DNA of 64,000 nucleotides from JAHEDH01 sp963753285. GTDB taxonomy: Bacteria > Actinomycetota > Acidimicrobiia > Spongiisociales > ZC4RG35. Both the position numbers and the translations under genes were made by a program. The notes beneath the pieces were generated by a model, which was not told where the DNA came from, made no database searches, and was given only the letters and a program-made list of their open reading frames with translations. Positions within the stretch are counted from its first letter, which is position 1. Each line of letters starts with the position of its first letter. This document shows, one piece after another, positions 27,476-37,137 of the stretch. The stretch spans positions 62,001 to 126,000 of the forward strand of contig CAVWBT010000004.1 of assembly GCA_963753285.1 (NCBI GenBank), read 5' to 3'.

Positions 27476-27814
27476 ATGACCGAACGGTGCGACACGAACT
27501 TCTTCGGCGGATACTGGGTCTTGTTCACCACCGGCGTCGGCATCCTGCTCCCGGGCCCCAACTGGGAGGCGCAGGGCGTGGACCAGACCCCGAACATCAC
27601 GGTGAACCTGGAGGACGAGAACCTCGAGTGGGTCGCCGACCCCGACACGAACCTGCCGGGTGTCGAAGCAGGCCAGAGCCAGATCGACTCGTTCGAGATC
27701 GACGGCAACCGGGCGTCGGGCACTGCCACGTTCGTCGAGGCGAACGCGGCCTACGCAGGGACCGTGGAACCGGTCACCGGCACGTTCGAGGCGGTCTGCG
27801 CTCCCGAGGAGTAG
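27476..27814 (+). CDS. C-terminal part of an uncharacterised, probably exported protein
   Basis: A 112-residue frame with two cysteines (ERCDTNFFGGYWVLF and TFEAVCAPEE) and an acidic, beta-rich composition typical of actinobacterial exported domains. It has no credible RBS or signal peptide at its first ATG, and the frame opens only about 30 bases further upstream. It is probably the end of a gene whose front was lost at the junction with the WD40 remnant. The family is not recognised. Confidence 0.4.
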   Translation: MTERCDTNFFGGYWVLFTTGVGILLPGPNWEAQGVDQTPNITVNLEDENLEWVADPDTNLPGVEAGQSQIDSFEIDGNRASGTATFVEANAAYAGTVEPVTGTFEAVCAPEE

Positions 27815-27923
27815 CCAGTTCCCGGCAGAAGACCTGCTCTCTCCCGGATTCGTCCGGAATGTGACGAGTGTTTCGACCCTCGGGCCGAGCGCTAGGTTGC
27901 CCGTCGGCGAGCGAGGACCGTTG

Positions 27924-30515
27924 ATGCGACAACTTCCAACCGGGACCGTCACGTTTCTGTTCACCGACATCCAGGGCTCGACGAAGATGGTCCGGGACCT
28001 CGGCGATGACTTCCGTGAGATCCTGGAGGCGCACAACCGGGTCTTGCGCAGGGCGTTCTCCAAAGGCGTCGAGGTCCGGATGGAAGGTGACGCCTTCTTC
28101 ATGGCGTTCGCCTCGGCCGCCGACGCTGTCGAGGCGGCGATCGAGGGCCAGCGCTCGCTGGCGACCCATCCATGGCCGGACGGGGTGGGTCTCTCGGTCC
28201 GCATGGGCCTCCATACCGGTCAGGGCACGCCGGGTGGCGCCGACTATGTCGGAGTCGACGTGCATCTGGCCGCTCGCATCTCGGCGGCGGGCCATGGTGG
28301 CCAGATCCTGATCTCCGAAGCGACAATGGACGCCGCATCGCCGGGGGTCGCACTGGCAACCCGCCGACTCGGCGCCCACCGCTTCAAGGACTTCGAAGAC
28401 CCGATCGAGATCCACCAGGTGATCGCCGACGGGCTGCCCGTCGACTTCCCGCCCATCCGCTCGATCGGGACACCCCCGAACAACCTTCCGACCCATGCCG
28501 GGTTCGTCGGGAGAGCCACCGAGATCGGTGAACTCCTCGAGTTGCTCGAGCCGGGAAGGCTGATCACCCTCACCGGGCCGGGCGGAGTCGGGAAGACCAG
28601 CCTTGCACTCGACGTCGCCAGGCGAGCGCTCCACCGATTCCCCGGCGGCAGCTTCCTGGTTCCGCTCGAGACGCTCACCGAGGCAGATCTGGTGGCAGCC
28701 ACCATCGCCGAACACGTCGGGCTCACCGTCGACGCCGGAATCGAGCCCGTCGATGCGCTGGTCGACCATCTGTCCGGGGAAGAGGTCCTCCTCGTCCTCG
28801 ACAACTTCGAACAGGTCCTCGATGCCGCCGCGGTCGTGGCCCGGATCCGGTCCGCAGCCCCGGGGGTTGCCGTACTCGTGACCAGCCAGGAGGTGCTGCG
28901 GATCGGCGGTGAGACCGTGTTCCGGGTGCCACCGCTCGCCCTCCCCGCCACCGATCATGTCGACCTCGATGAGTTCCTGCGCTCGGACGCGGTCGCGCTG
29001 TTCATCGAACGTGCGCACGCAGCCGACGACTCTTTCGAGGCCGCACCGGCCGATGTCGAAGTGATCGCGCGCATCGTGACGGAGCTCGACGGGCTGCCGC
29101 TGGCGCTCGAACTCGCCGCTGCCCGTCTGGGAGTCCTCGGGCTCGAGGGCCTGAGTTCGCGACTCGGTGATCGCTTCCGGGTGTTGCGTGGCGGTCGACG
29201 CGAGGCGCCCGATCGGCATCGGACGCTGCACGCCGCGATCGAATGGAGCTACGGCCTGCTCGGAGAGACCGAACGCCGGGCACTGGCCGAGCTGTCGGCG
29301 ATGATCGGCGGATTCACGTTGGAGACGGCCGAGGCCGTATTGGATCCCGATCTGGCGCCCGACGCCATCGACCTCGTCGAGTCGCTGCTCGACAAGAGCC
29401 TGGTCCAACGAAGAACGACCCGCGACGGAATCCGGTTCTCGATGCTCCGCTCGATCAGGGAGTTCTCGGGAGACCGCTTGCGGTCGTCCGGCGGGACCGA
29501 TGCGGTGATGGCGAGGCTCGCCGGGTATCTGGCCGAGCTCGCAGTCGAGTCGATGCCGCGTCTCGATTCAGAGGGCCAGTCGGAGTGGTCGGAACGCCTC
29601 GCACTCGAACACGACAACATCCGCTCCGTGATCGCATGGTCCGGCTCAGGCGGTGACATCGATCTCGGACTGCTCATCGCCGGGTCGATCTGGCGGTTCC
29701 ATCACCGTCGGGGTCACCTTCCCGAAGCCCAACGCAATCTCGAGATGCTGCTCGCAGTTCCCGGTGCCTCGGACCGACCGAGGGCGGTCGGGCTGAACGG
29801 TCTGGCCGGCCTCGTGTACTGGCTCGGTGATTTCGGGAGGTCGGTCGAGCTCTACCGGGATGCGGTCGAACTCTTCGAAACCCTCGGGGAGACGGAGCGG
29901 GTCGCGTACGGCCTCTACGGGATGAGTACGGCAATGACGATCACCGGAGACATCGAAGGGGCGATCGAGGCCGCCAGGCGATCGGGGGCTGCATACGCCG
30001 CCGTCGGGTCTGAAGAAGGCGTCCGTCGGGTCGTTCCGGTGCTCGCGCTTGCGTCCTGGATGACCGGTGAACTCGAGACCGCCGCCGAGCAGTGGGCCCG
30101 GGCGGCGCAGATGCTCCGAGATGCCGGGGACGTCTCCGAAGAGCTGCAGACCTGCGTCCCCCGGGCGATCATCGACTTTCAGCTCGGCCGTGACGGGATC
30201 ACCGAACGGGTGATGGGATGTGTCGAGCGGCTGCTGGGGCACGGTGACATGTCAGGCGCGTTGTTGGGGCTCGAGTTCTTGGCGCGAGTGCTCGTGGCGG
30301 ATCAGCCGGAGGTGGCGGTCCGGATCGCCGGCGGCTCACGCAAACTCAGAGCCAGCTACGGCGGGTACACGCCGGAGACGGTCGGGCTCTCCTCGACCTG
30401 GGACGAGGCTCGCTTGCTGCTGGGCTCGGAGCGCACCGAGCAGCTCTCCGAGGAGGGCGAGATGATGCACCTCGACGACGTGATACGACTCGCCGACTCG
30501 GTTCGCCCTGCCTGA
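27924..30515 (+). CDS. Class III nucleotidyl cyclase / NB-ARC-type ATPase / TPR-like protein
   Basis: An 863-residue protein. The cyclase domain (residues 1-170) has Asp15 (FLFTDIQGST) and Asp56 (MEGDA). The transition-state Asn is replaced by His (VDVHLAARIS), so catalytic activity is uncertain. An NB-ARC/AP-ATPase follows, with P-loop TGPGGVGKTS at about 217 and Walker B LLVLDNFEQVLD, then a winged-helix-like region and helical repeats. ATG 27924 has GCGAGGA upstream and begins the domain directly. The layout parallels many actinobacterial LuxR-less ATPase regulators. It lies in tandem with the BTAD-cyclase-kinase gene. Confidence 0.87.
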   Translation: MRQLPTGTVTFLFTDIQGSTKMVRDLGDDFREILEAHNRVLRRAFSKGVEVRMEGDAFFMAFASAADAVEAAIEGQRSLATHPWPDGVGLSVRMGLHTGQGTPGGADYVGVDVHLAARISAAGHGGQILISEATMDAASPGVALATRRLGAHRFKDFEDPIEIHQVIADGLPVDFPPIRSIGTPPNNLPTHAGFVGRATEIGELLELLEPGRLITLTGPGGVGKTSLALDVARRALHRFPGGSFLVPLETLTEADLVAATIAEHVGLTVDAGIEPVDALVDHLSGEEVLLVLDNFEQVLDAAAVVARIRSAAPGVAVLVTSQEVLRIGGETVFRVPPLALPATDHVDLDEFLRSDAVALFIERAHAADDSFEAAPADVEVIARIVTELDGLPLALELAAARLGVLGLEGLSSRLGDRFRVLRGGRREAPDRHRTLHAAIEWSYGLLGETERRALAELSAMIGGFTLETAEAVLDPDLAPDAIDLVESLLDKSLVQRRTTRDGIRFSMLRSIREFSGDRLRSSGGTDAVMARLAGYLAELAVESMPRLDSEGQSEWSERLALEHDNIRSVIAWSGSGGDIDLGLLIAGSIWRFHHRRGHLPEAQRNLEMLLAVPGASDRPRAVGLNGLAGLVYWLGDFGRSVELYRDAVELFETLGETERVAYGLYGMSTAMTITGDIEGAIEAARRSGAAYAAVGSEEGVRRVVPVLALASWMTGELETAAEQWARAAQMLRDAGDVSEELQTCVPRAIIDFQLGRDGITERVMGCVERLLGHGDMSGALLGLEFLARVLVADQPEVAVRIAGGSRKLRASYGGYTPETVGLSSTWDEARLLLGSERTEQLSEEGEMMHLDDVIRLADSVRPA

Positions 30516-30615
30516 GCGGTCACGGTGACGGACAGGCGGCCACGCCAATCGAGTGGGCTGGTGGCGATCTCGGCCGGCAGCTGCGCCACGTTGATGTCTC
30601 GGCTGAGAGGAAGCA

Positions 30616-31023
30616 GTGGACATGATCGTGCGAGTCGCACGCCTCGGCATCGATCCGGCGAAACGCGAGCGCGCGATGGACGAATACGCCAGGTACGTCG
30701 AAGCGGTCCGCCAGGACCACGGCGTCCTGTCGCGGGAACTGTGTGCCGACGCCGATGCCGAGGACGTGATCTGGATTCTCGCCACGTTCGCCGATGCCGC
30801 AGCCCACCAGCACCACATGGCACTGCCGGAGACCCAGGCCGTCTCCGAGGTCGTCAGGGACGCGCTCATAGGGGCACCCGCGTTCCACCAGCTCGTGCCA
30901 GTGTTCTCAGCGGGTCACGCCGGGCCGTCGTCGCAGCCCCTATCCCGGTTCGCCCGGTTCGGCATCCGCCGTCCGCAATCGCAGCCTGTCGTGCCAGGCC
31001 GTAGATTCCGGGTAGATGCGTGA
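30616..31023 (+). CDS. Antibiotic-biosynthesis-monooxygenase-like (dimeric alpha/beta barrel) protein
   Basis: A 135-residue protein whose first 95 residues resemble the ABM/ferredoxin-like fold: IVRVARLGIDPAKRERAMDEY, then VLSRELCADADAEDVIWILATF and a paired His region AAHQHHMALPETQ. Members are small oxygenases or heme/quinone-modifying proteins. The Pro/Arg-rich tail after residue 97 is atypical and may be a frameshifted end. It starts at GTG 30616 (GAGGAAG upstream) or ATG 30622. The methyltransferase begins 7 bases after the stop. Confidence 0.6.
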   Translation: MDMIVRVARLGIDPAKRERAMDEYARYVEAVRQDHGVLSRELCADADAEDVIWILATFADAAAHQHHMALPETQAVSEVVRDALIGAPAFHQLVPVFSAGHAGPSSQPLSRFARFGIRRPQSQPVVPGRRFRVDA

Positions 31024-31029
31024 CGAGAC

Positions 31030-31617
31030 ATGAGCGAAGACGAACGCCAGCGTTGGGACGATCGGTACGCCAGCGGCGATTACCTGCCGCGGTCGTGGCA
31101 CACGGCGATTCTCGAGCAGTGGATTCCAGCATTCGGGTCGGGCAGGGCCCTGGACGTCGCCTGCGGCACCGGGCGCAATGCCCTGTATCTGGCCGAGCGC
31201 GGATTCGATGTCACAGGCGTGGACATCTCCGAGGTCGCCATCGAGCGCGCCTCGTACGAAGCCCGGGCTCGCAGGCTGGATGTCGAGTTCCTGGTCGCCG
31301 ATCTCGACCATTTCACTCCCGACGGCCCGTTCGATCTCATCACGGTGATCCGGTTCCGCAATCGCGAGCTGTGGCCGCGCCTGGTCGGTGCGCTGGCCCC
31401 AGATGGGTGGATCCTCGCCGAGCACCACATGAAGACGACCGCCGACGTCGCCGGGCCGACCTCACCGAACTTCCGCCTCGACCCAGGAGAACTGCTCGAG
31501 GTGTTCGGCGACCTTCGGATCGTCCACTACTCCGAGTCGCTGGAGCCGGCCGACGACGACACCAAGCAGTACGCCATACAGCGCGCCGTCGCATGCAACG
31601 GCGAGCCCGGCTGGTGA
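31030..31617 (+). CDS. Class I SAM-dependent methyltransferase (TehB-like)
   Basis: A 195-residue Rossmann-fold methyltransferase with motif I ALDVACGTGRNALYLAERG (residues 39-57), the acidic end of strand beta-2 in VTGVDISEVAIERA, and motif II/III VADLDHF and DGPFDLITVI. The N-terminal WDDRYASGDY is typical of the TehB/thiopurine-methyltransferase-like group. The acceptor is unknown. It is likely co-transcribed with the ABM-like gene just upstream. Confidence 0.87.
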   Translation: MSEDERQRWDDRYASGDYLPRSWHTAILEQWIPAFGSGRALDVACGTGRNALYLAERGFDVTGVDISEVAIERASYEARARRLDVEFLVADLDHFTPDGPFDLITVIRFRNRELWPRLVGALAPDGWILAEHHMKTTADVAGPTSPNFRLDPGELLEVFGDLRIVHYSESLEPADDDTKQYAIQRAVACNGEPGW

Positions 31618-31701
31618 GCTGACTGCACGGCGCGTCGCAAGCGCGGCCGCCGAGTGCCGGTTGCCCGCCAGCGGCGGACTCCTGGCCGGTACGCTCGCAC
31701 G

Positions 31702-34700
31702 ATGACGAACTGCCCGTCCTGTTCCACACCGGTCTCGGCCGGACAGAAGTTCTGCATGGAGTGTGGGCATCGTCTCGAGACCCGATGTCCGTCGTGTGAC
31801 AGCCCGGTCGTCTCCGGTGCCCGATTCTGTGGCGAATGCGGGACCGCACTCGACACCCCATCGGAACCCGCCAGGGCGACGACCCGAGACGCCATTCCCG
31901 AGCGCCGGCTGGTCACGGTGCTGTTCGCAGACATGGTCGGGTACTCGACGATGTCGGAGTCGCGGGACCCCGAAGAGGTCCGCGACTTCCTCTCCACCTA
32001 CTTCGCCGTCGCCCGCGACGTCGTGGGCCGGTACGGCGGAACCGTCGACAAGTTCATCGGTGATGCCGTCATGGGCGTGTGGGGCACACCCATCGCCCAC
32101 GAAGACGACGCCGAACGAGCCGTGCGCGCTGCGCTCGATCTCGCAGAGGAAGTCGGATCGCTCGGCGAACGCGCCGGCATCCCCGACATCGCCGTCCGGG
32201 TCGGTGTCGCCACCGGGGAGGCAGCCGTCTTCCTGAACGCCCCTGCCGGAGAGGGCATGGCCGGCGACCTCGTCAACACCGCCTCCCGCCTCGAAGGCGC
32301 CGCACAGCCCGGCACGGTCCTCGTCAACGACGGCACCTACCGGGCTGCGAGCCGGGCGATCTCCTTCGAGGACGCCGGCGACCTGATGCTGAAGGGGAAG
32401 TCGGTGCCGGTGCATGCCTGGCGGCCTCTGCAGGTGAAAGCGAAGGTCGGTGGCGCAGGAGGATCGACGTTGCCCGAGCCCCCGTTCGTCGGCCGCACCC
32501 GCGAGCTCCACACCCTCAGAGACTTCTTCAACCGGTCGGCCACCGAGGGTCGCGCACATCTGGTGTCGGTCATCGGCGTCGCCGGAATCGGCAAGAGCCG
32601 CCTCGTCGACGAGCTGGAGAAGCATCTCGACGGACTGGTCGGGACGACCTACTGGCACCGGGGCCGCTCCCCCTCCTACGGCGAGGGCGTGACCTTCTGG
32701 GCGCTCGGTGAGATGGTCCGCACTCGGGCACGGATCGCCGACGCCGACGACGACAACACCCAGCGGTCGAAACTCGCCGCCGCCGTCGACGAGTTCGTCG
32801 AGAGCGACGACCGCGCCTGGGTCCAGACGGCACTGGAGGTGCTGTTGGGACTCCGGCCGCCGGGCAGCATGCAGGCGGGCGAGGCGGAGTCGGCATGGCG
32901 GCGGTTCTTCGAGGCGATCGCCGCCCGCGCCCCGACCGTGATGGTGTTCGAGGACATCCACTGGGCCGACACCGGGACGATCGAGTTCGTCGAATCGATG
33001 CTCGGATGGTCACGCCGCCACCCGCTGTTCATCGTCACGCTCGCTCGGCCCGAGTTGCTCGAACGCCGTCCCACCTGGGGTGCGGGTCTGTCCGGGTTCA
33101 CCGGGTTGGCGCTCGAACCACTCGAAGACGACGAGGTGGACGAACTGCTCGACGGTTTCGCTCCGGGACTGCCGATCGAGGTACGGACGGCGGTGAGGGA
33201 GCGATCCGAGGGGATCCCGCTGTATGTCGTCGAAACGGTCCGGATGCTGGCCGACTCGGGGTCGATCCAGAGCGTCGATGGCGGCTTCGCCGTGCACGGC
33301 ACCATCGACCTGGCCGTTCCCGAGTCACTCCACGCGCTGGTGGCGGCTCGGCTCGACTCGCTCGGCGTCGACGATCGGCGGCTCATCCAGCACGCCGCAG
33401 TGCTCGGGCAGAGCTTCGAGCAGAAGACCCTCGCAGAGGTCACCGGCATCCCGGCAGGAGATCTCGGGCCGCGCCTCGAACGGCTGGTCGTGAGGCAGCT
33501 CCTCCGCGTCGACGACGACCCACGTTCCGTCGAGCGCGGCTTCCACCAGTTCGTCCAGAGTGTGATCAGGGAGGTTGCGCTGGGCATGATCTCCAGGTCG
33601 GAGCGGCGTGAGCTGCACGTGCGCATCGCCGACCACTTCGAATCGGCCGGCGATGTCGAGCTGCTCCCCGTCGTCGTCCACCACCTCACCGAGGCGATGC
33701 GGCTCGGGTCCGAGGGCGAGGCCGCCACGTTGGCCGAGCGCGCCTTCGCCATGCTCGACCAGGCCGCCGAACGAGCTGGGAGCCTCGGCTCCCACGACCA
33801 GGAAGTCTCCTTCCTCGAACGTGCGCTGCCGCTGGCCCCCGATGCGGCGACTGCCGCCGGCCTCCACCGCCGGCTTGCGCTCGCAGCCCAGCAGGCCGGC
33901 CAGGCTGAGCGAGCCATGCAGTCCTGGCGCGAGGCGCATGCCGGGTTCGCCGAGTCGGAGCAATCCGAGAACGAGGCGGTAGCGGCCGCCGGCCTGGCGA
34001 ACTGGCTTCTCATGTCCGGGATCGTCGACGAGGCCGGAGCCCTGCTCGACCAGGCGTTGGAACGGGCCGCCGACTACGGGGTGTCGACCGGCGCGATGGC
34101 ACTGCTCCACGCTCAGCGCGCCCGGGTGGGCGGCTTCAGCGGAGACGGTGCGCTGGCCATCTCCGAGGCCGATCGCGCGCTCGAACTCGCAGCGCAGGCC
34201 GGCCGGGTGGATCTCGTCGCGGAGGCTCTGATCACCCGTGGCTGGGGGCTCATCTATGCCGATCGGGGACACGAGGCGTCGGCGGTGACTCGGGGTGCGC
34301 TCGACCTCGCAGTGAGGTTCGGCGCCGTCGACGCCGAATTCCGGGCCCGGAACAACCTCGGGGCGTTCCTACTGTGGAGCGACCCCGTCGAAGTGCTTGG
34401 CCTGATGCGCGACGGCATGGAGATCAGCCTTCGGAGGGGTGACGTCGACACCCATGCCGGCCTCGCCGCCAAGGCGCTCGAGGCGGCAACCGCGCTCGGT
34501 GAGTGGGACTGGGCACTCGAGCTGCTCGAGTCCGTCGTACGCTCGGGCGTCTCGGCGTTCGCCTCCGGTCAGCTCGATGGGATCGAGATGGTGCTGCGAG
34601 CGATGCGCGGTGAGTCCGACCGTGTGGACGAGCTCCTCCGCATCGGCACCGAGGAGGCCGAGAAGACCGAGTCCGTGCAGGCGATACAGGTGTTCCATCT

Positions 34701-35157
34701 GTACGCCGGGATCGTCGAAGCGGCACGGGGACGCTTCGACGAAGCGCTCCGTCACGTCACGGTCGGCCTCGATCTCATCGCCGACTTCGAACGCCCGCGG
34801 TTCGCGCTGATCGCCCTCCAAGCGGGGGATGATCAGCTGCTGGTTGAGGCGGTTGCTCAGCTCGAAGCGGTCCCGCGTCTCGACGATCGGACGGCGATGT
34901 GGCTGGAAGCGCTGCACGCTGCAATCGATCTGAAGCAGAGCGAGGAGGGAGCGACCGATCGGCTGCTGACGGTTTCGGCTCGCCTGCGGGACGCAGGACT
35001 GATCGTCGATGCCGGCCAGTGGCTCACCGAGCTGGCGGTGCTGCTCCCGGCAGACGACCCCGACCGCACCCGGGCGGCAGCCGAAGCCCGTGAGATCTGG
35101 TCGTCACTCGGGGCACACGCGATGCTCGAGCTCCTGGACCGCCGACTGTCGGACTGA
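31702..35157 (+). CDS. Zinc-ribbon / class III nucleotidyl cyclase / AAA ATPase / TPR protein
   Basis: A 1151-residue paralogue of the gene at 17951 with the same architecture. Two zinc ribbons (Cys4/7/18/21 and 29/32/43/46) precede a cyclase domain with Asp77 (LFADMVGYST), Lys117 and Asp121 (VDKFIGDA) and the Asn/Arg pair in DLVNTASRLE. This is the most complete catalytic set of the five cyclase-like domains in the window. P-loop GVAGIGKS (292-299) and Walker B MVFEDIHWADTG follow, then an extended alpha-helical repeat region rich in Ala/Glu. ATG 31702 precedes the first ribbon. Confidence 0.89.
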   Translation: MTNCPSCSTPVSAGQKFCMECGHRLETRCPSCDSPVVSGARFCGECGTALDTPSEPARATTRDAIPERRLVTVLFADMVGYSTMSESRDPEEVRDFLSTYFAVARDVVGRYGGTVDKFIGDAVMGVWGTPIAHEDDAERAVRAALDLAEEVGSLGERAGIPDIAVRVGVATGEAAVFLNAPAGEGMAGDLVNTASRLEGAAQPGTVLVNDGTYRAASRAISFEDAGDLMLKGKSVPVHAWRPLQVKAKVGGAGGSTLPEPPFVGRTRELHTLRDFFNRSATEGRAHLVSVIGVAGIGKSRLVDELEKHLDGLVGTTYWHRGRSPSYGEGVTFWALGEMVRTRARIADADDDNTQRSKLAAAVDEFVESDDRAWVQTALEVLLGLRPPGSMQAGEAESAWRRFFEAIAARAPTVMVFEDIHWADTGTIEFVESMLGWSRRHPLFIVTLARPELLERRPTWGAGLSGFTGLALEPLEDDEVDELLDGFAPGLPIEVRTAVRERSEGIPLYVVETVRMLADSGSIQSVDGGFAVHGTIDLAVPESLHALVAARLDSLGVDDRRLIQHAAVLGQSFEQKTLAEVTGIPAGDLGPRLERLVVRQLLRVDDDPRSVERGFHQFVQSVIREVALGMISRSERRELHVRIADHFESAGDVELLPVVVHHLTEAMRLGSEGEAATLAERAFAMLDQAAERAGSLGSHDQEVSFLERALPLAPDAATAAGLHRRLALAAQQAGQAERAMQSWREAHAGFAESEQSENEAVAAAGLANWLLMSGIVDEAGALLDQALERAADYGVSTGAMALLHAQRARVGGFSGDGALAISEADRALELAAQAGRVDLVAEALITRGWGLIYADRGHEASAVTRGALDLAVRFGAVDAEFRARNNLGAFLLWSDPVEVLGLMRDGMEISLRRGDVDTHAGLAAKALEAATALGEWDWALELLESVVRSGVSAFASGQLDGIEMVLRAMRGESDRVDELLRIGTEEAEKTESVQAIQVFHLYAGIVEAARGRFDEALRHVTVGLDLIADFERPRFALIALQAGDDQLLVEAVAQLEAVPRLDDRTAMWLEALHAAIDLKQSEEGATDRLLTVSARLRDAGLIVDAGQWLTELAVLLPADDPDRTRAAAEAREIWSSLGAHAMLELLDRRLSD

Positions 35158-35160
35158 GCG

Positions 35161-35188
35161 GCTCCCCTTCCGCCCCCGGCCGGGGAGC
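35161..35188. terminator. Candidate bidirectional terminator hairpin between convergent genes
   Basis: GCTCCCC (35161-35167) pairs with GGGGAGC (35182-35188) over a 14-nt GC-rich loop, three bases after the cyclase stop. The next gene faces it on the minus strand. No T-run is visible. Confidence 0.35.
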
Positions 35189-35324
35189 TCGAACGGCTCC
35201 TCGACGCTGGATCGGCTGCTCCGGCAAGACGGAGGGGCAAGCACCGTCGAGTGGACCCAGTAGCCCGGTCAGGGCGTTGATCATTCCGTAGGCATCTCGG
35301 GCGGCTTCGGCCCTGCAGGGGGGA

Positions 35325-35732
35325 TCAGCCTTCCTCGACGGGCAGCCACGTCTCGTGGACGAAGTGCCAGACGACGCCGTTTGGTGCGAGTTCGTCGTCC
35401 TCGAACATCGCGGTCACGACACGTCCCCGTTCCCGGCCGTCCTCGACCATCCATTCCTCGTAGGTCGCCCAGTGGTGGGCATCGCTCCCTCGGAGCACCA
35501 CGTTGCGCACCCACAGGTCGGCTTCCGCCCAGTCCCCGTGCGCCTCGTACAGACCGCTCCGATAATCCTCACCCGAGGCGAAGACGCCCCCCGGGTCGAC
35601 GATGTAGAACCCGGGCGACATGGCGTCGGTCATCCGCGCGAACGCTTCCTCGGTGTGCAGCAGATCGCCGCGCAACCAGTCGACGATGAAGGCGTGCATG
35701 CCAACGATCTCTCTGCGAAGGATTTCTTCCAC
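35325..35732 (-). CDS. SnoaL/NTF2-like domain protein
   Basis: A 135-residue protein with the cone-shaped alpha+beta barrel pattern of NTF2-like proteins: an N-terminal helix pair (HAFIVDWLRGDLLHTEEAFARM), MSPGFYIVDPGG, then a run of strands (ATYEEWMVEDG, GRVVTAMFEDD, VVWHFVHETWLP). Members range from isomerases to ligand-binding proteins, so no reaction is assigned. GTG 35732 is chosen because GGAGG lies eight bases upstream; a GTG at 35747 overlaps that site. Confidence 0.62.
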   Translation of the reverse strand: MEEILRREIVGMHAFIVDWLRGDLLHTEEAFARMTDAMSPGFYIVDPGGVFASGEDYRSGLYEAHGDWAEADLWVRNVVLRGSDAHHWATYEEWMVEDGRERGRVVTAMFEDDELAPNGVVWHFVHETWLPVEEG

Positions 35733-35969
35733 GAGCGCTACCTCCACCGGGATCGGGGACTTCCGATCGGCTCCGCGGGCGGCGTCGACTCGGTGCCCCG
35801 CAGGCTACGGCGTGACGGACCGGCCGGGCACGCAACAGAGAACGCCGCCATCTTGGACTCGGTCGGTTCGCTCGCAACGAGCGCAGGCGACGGCCATGTC
35901 GGAATGGGGCATCCCGACTGGCAGGCAGAGCGCGATGGGCCGGGCAGTCCGCCGTCCACCCCGTCCAGG

Positions 35970-37075
35970 TCAGCGGCCGTGGGCGGCGAAGAACTCCCAG
36001 ATCAGACGGGAGTCCCAGTCCTGGGTGACTCGCCCAACCCGTCGCTCTGTCAGGTAGGCGTCGCCGCCAGGCCAGGTGTGTCCCCCACCGTCGATGGCCA
36101 GCAACTGCACTTCGACGCCACCGTCACATCCGAGCCAGCGGCTTCGCGTCGTCGCAGTTCCGTCGTCCACGAGATCGGGCAGCTCATCGACGATCGGGTC
36201 CGTATCACAGGCGAGACGCTCCACCCAGGCCACGGTGCTCGACTCGACGCCCGTCTTGAGGCCGCCTGTGGCGTCGGCGCAGGCGGCATCGGATTCCTCG
36301 TACGTCCGGCATGGGTCCTCGGTGCCATGGATCTGGAGGATGGCGACCGGCATCGACGGTTCGCACGCGGCGGTGGCACCGAACTGATTGGCACCGCCCA
36401 CTGCGGCGATTCCTGCGATTCGCTCCGACATCTCACAGGCGAGCCGGTGCACCATCGCGGCGCCGTTGGATAGCCCGGTGGCGAACACCGCTCCTTCGTC
36501 GACGCGCAGCCAGGCGCTCAGATCGTCGAGCAGGACATCGAAGTAGGCGATGTCATCGACGTTCCGGGTGCAGGACTCACCGGAGGCACAGTTGTACCCG
36601 TCGACGCCACCTCCGGCGTTCCAGGTCTTCAGGTTGCGCAGCAGTCCGAAGCCAGAGCCGTTCGGGTAGACGACACGAAGCCACCCTCCTCGGCGACATT
36701 GTGCAGACACCCCGGAGCCGACCGATCGGACCCGGCACACGTGGTCTCGATGGCGTTCTTGGACCAGCCACCGCCACCGTGAAGCGCGATCACCACGGGC
36801 ACCGGGTTCTCGGATTCGTACGACCACGGAACGTACACCTCATACGGCCGATCCTCGTATCCGTCGAGGTCGCACTCTCCCCACGTTCCAGCTGCTGCAC
36901 ATGCGGGTTTCGGCAACGGATCCGGCACGGACGCCGCGTCGGCGGCGATCGGGGCAACCGTCGTTTCGGGTTGCCGGCGATCGGTCTCGTTCGTGTTCTG
37001 CGGAGCACAGGCCGCCAGGAGGACCAGGAGGACTCCGACCGAGATGTCACGGACGCGACGTCGTCGACGGTTCAT
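35970..37075 (-). CDS. Secreted lipoprotein esterase, PHB-depolymerase/feruloyl-esterase (LpqC) family, one frameshift
   Basis: From ATG 37075 there is a signal peptide with lipobox (LLVLLAAC), then the domain start RPYEVYVPWSYE and oxyanion loop VVIALHGGGG. The frame breaks at about 36680 (GGFV) and resumes as VVYPNGSGFG. The nucleophile is in ATGLSNGAAMVH (GxSxG), the acid Asp in LQIHGTEDPCRTYEE, and the His in DGGGHTWPGGD. The break is one missing G in a GTGGTC context. After repair it is about 368 residues. The family cleaves ester bonds in polyhydroxybutyrate, feruloylated polysaccharides or small esters. Confidence 0.82.
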
Positions 37076-37137
37076 GGCGTACAGCTTGGCTCGACATCCC
37101 TCGGCCGCAGCGTCATTCGGTCGACCGCCGGCTTCGC

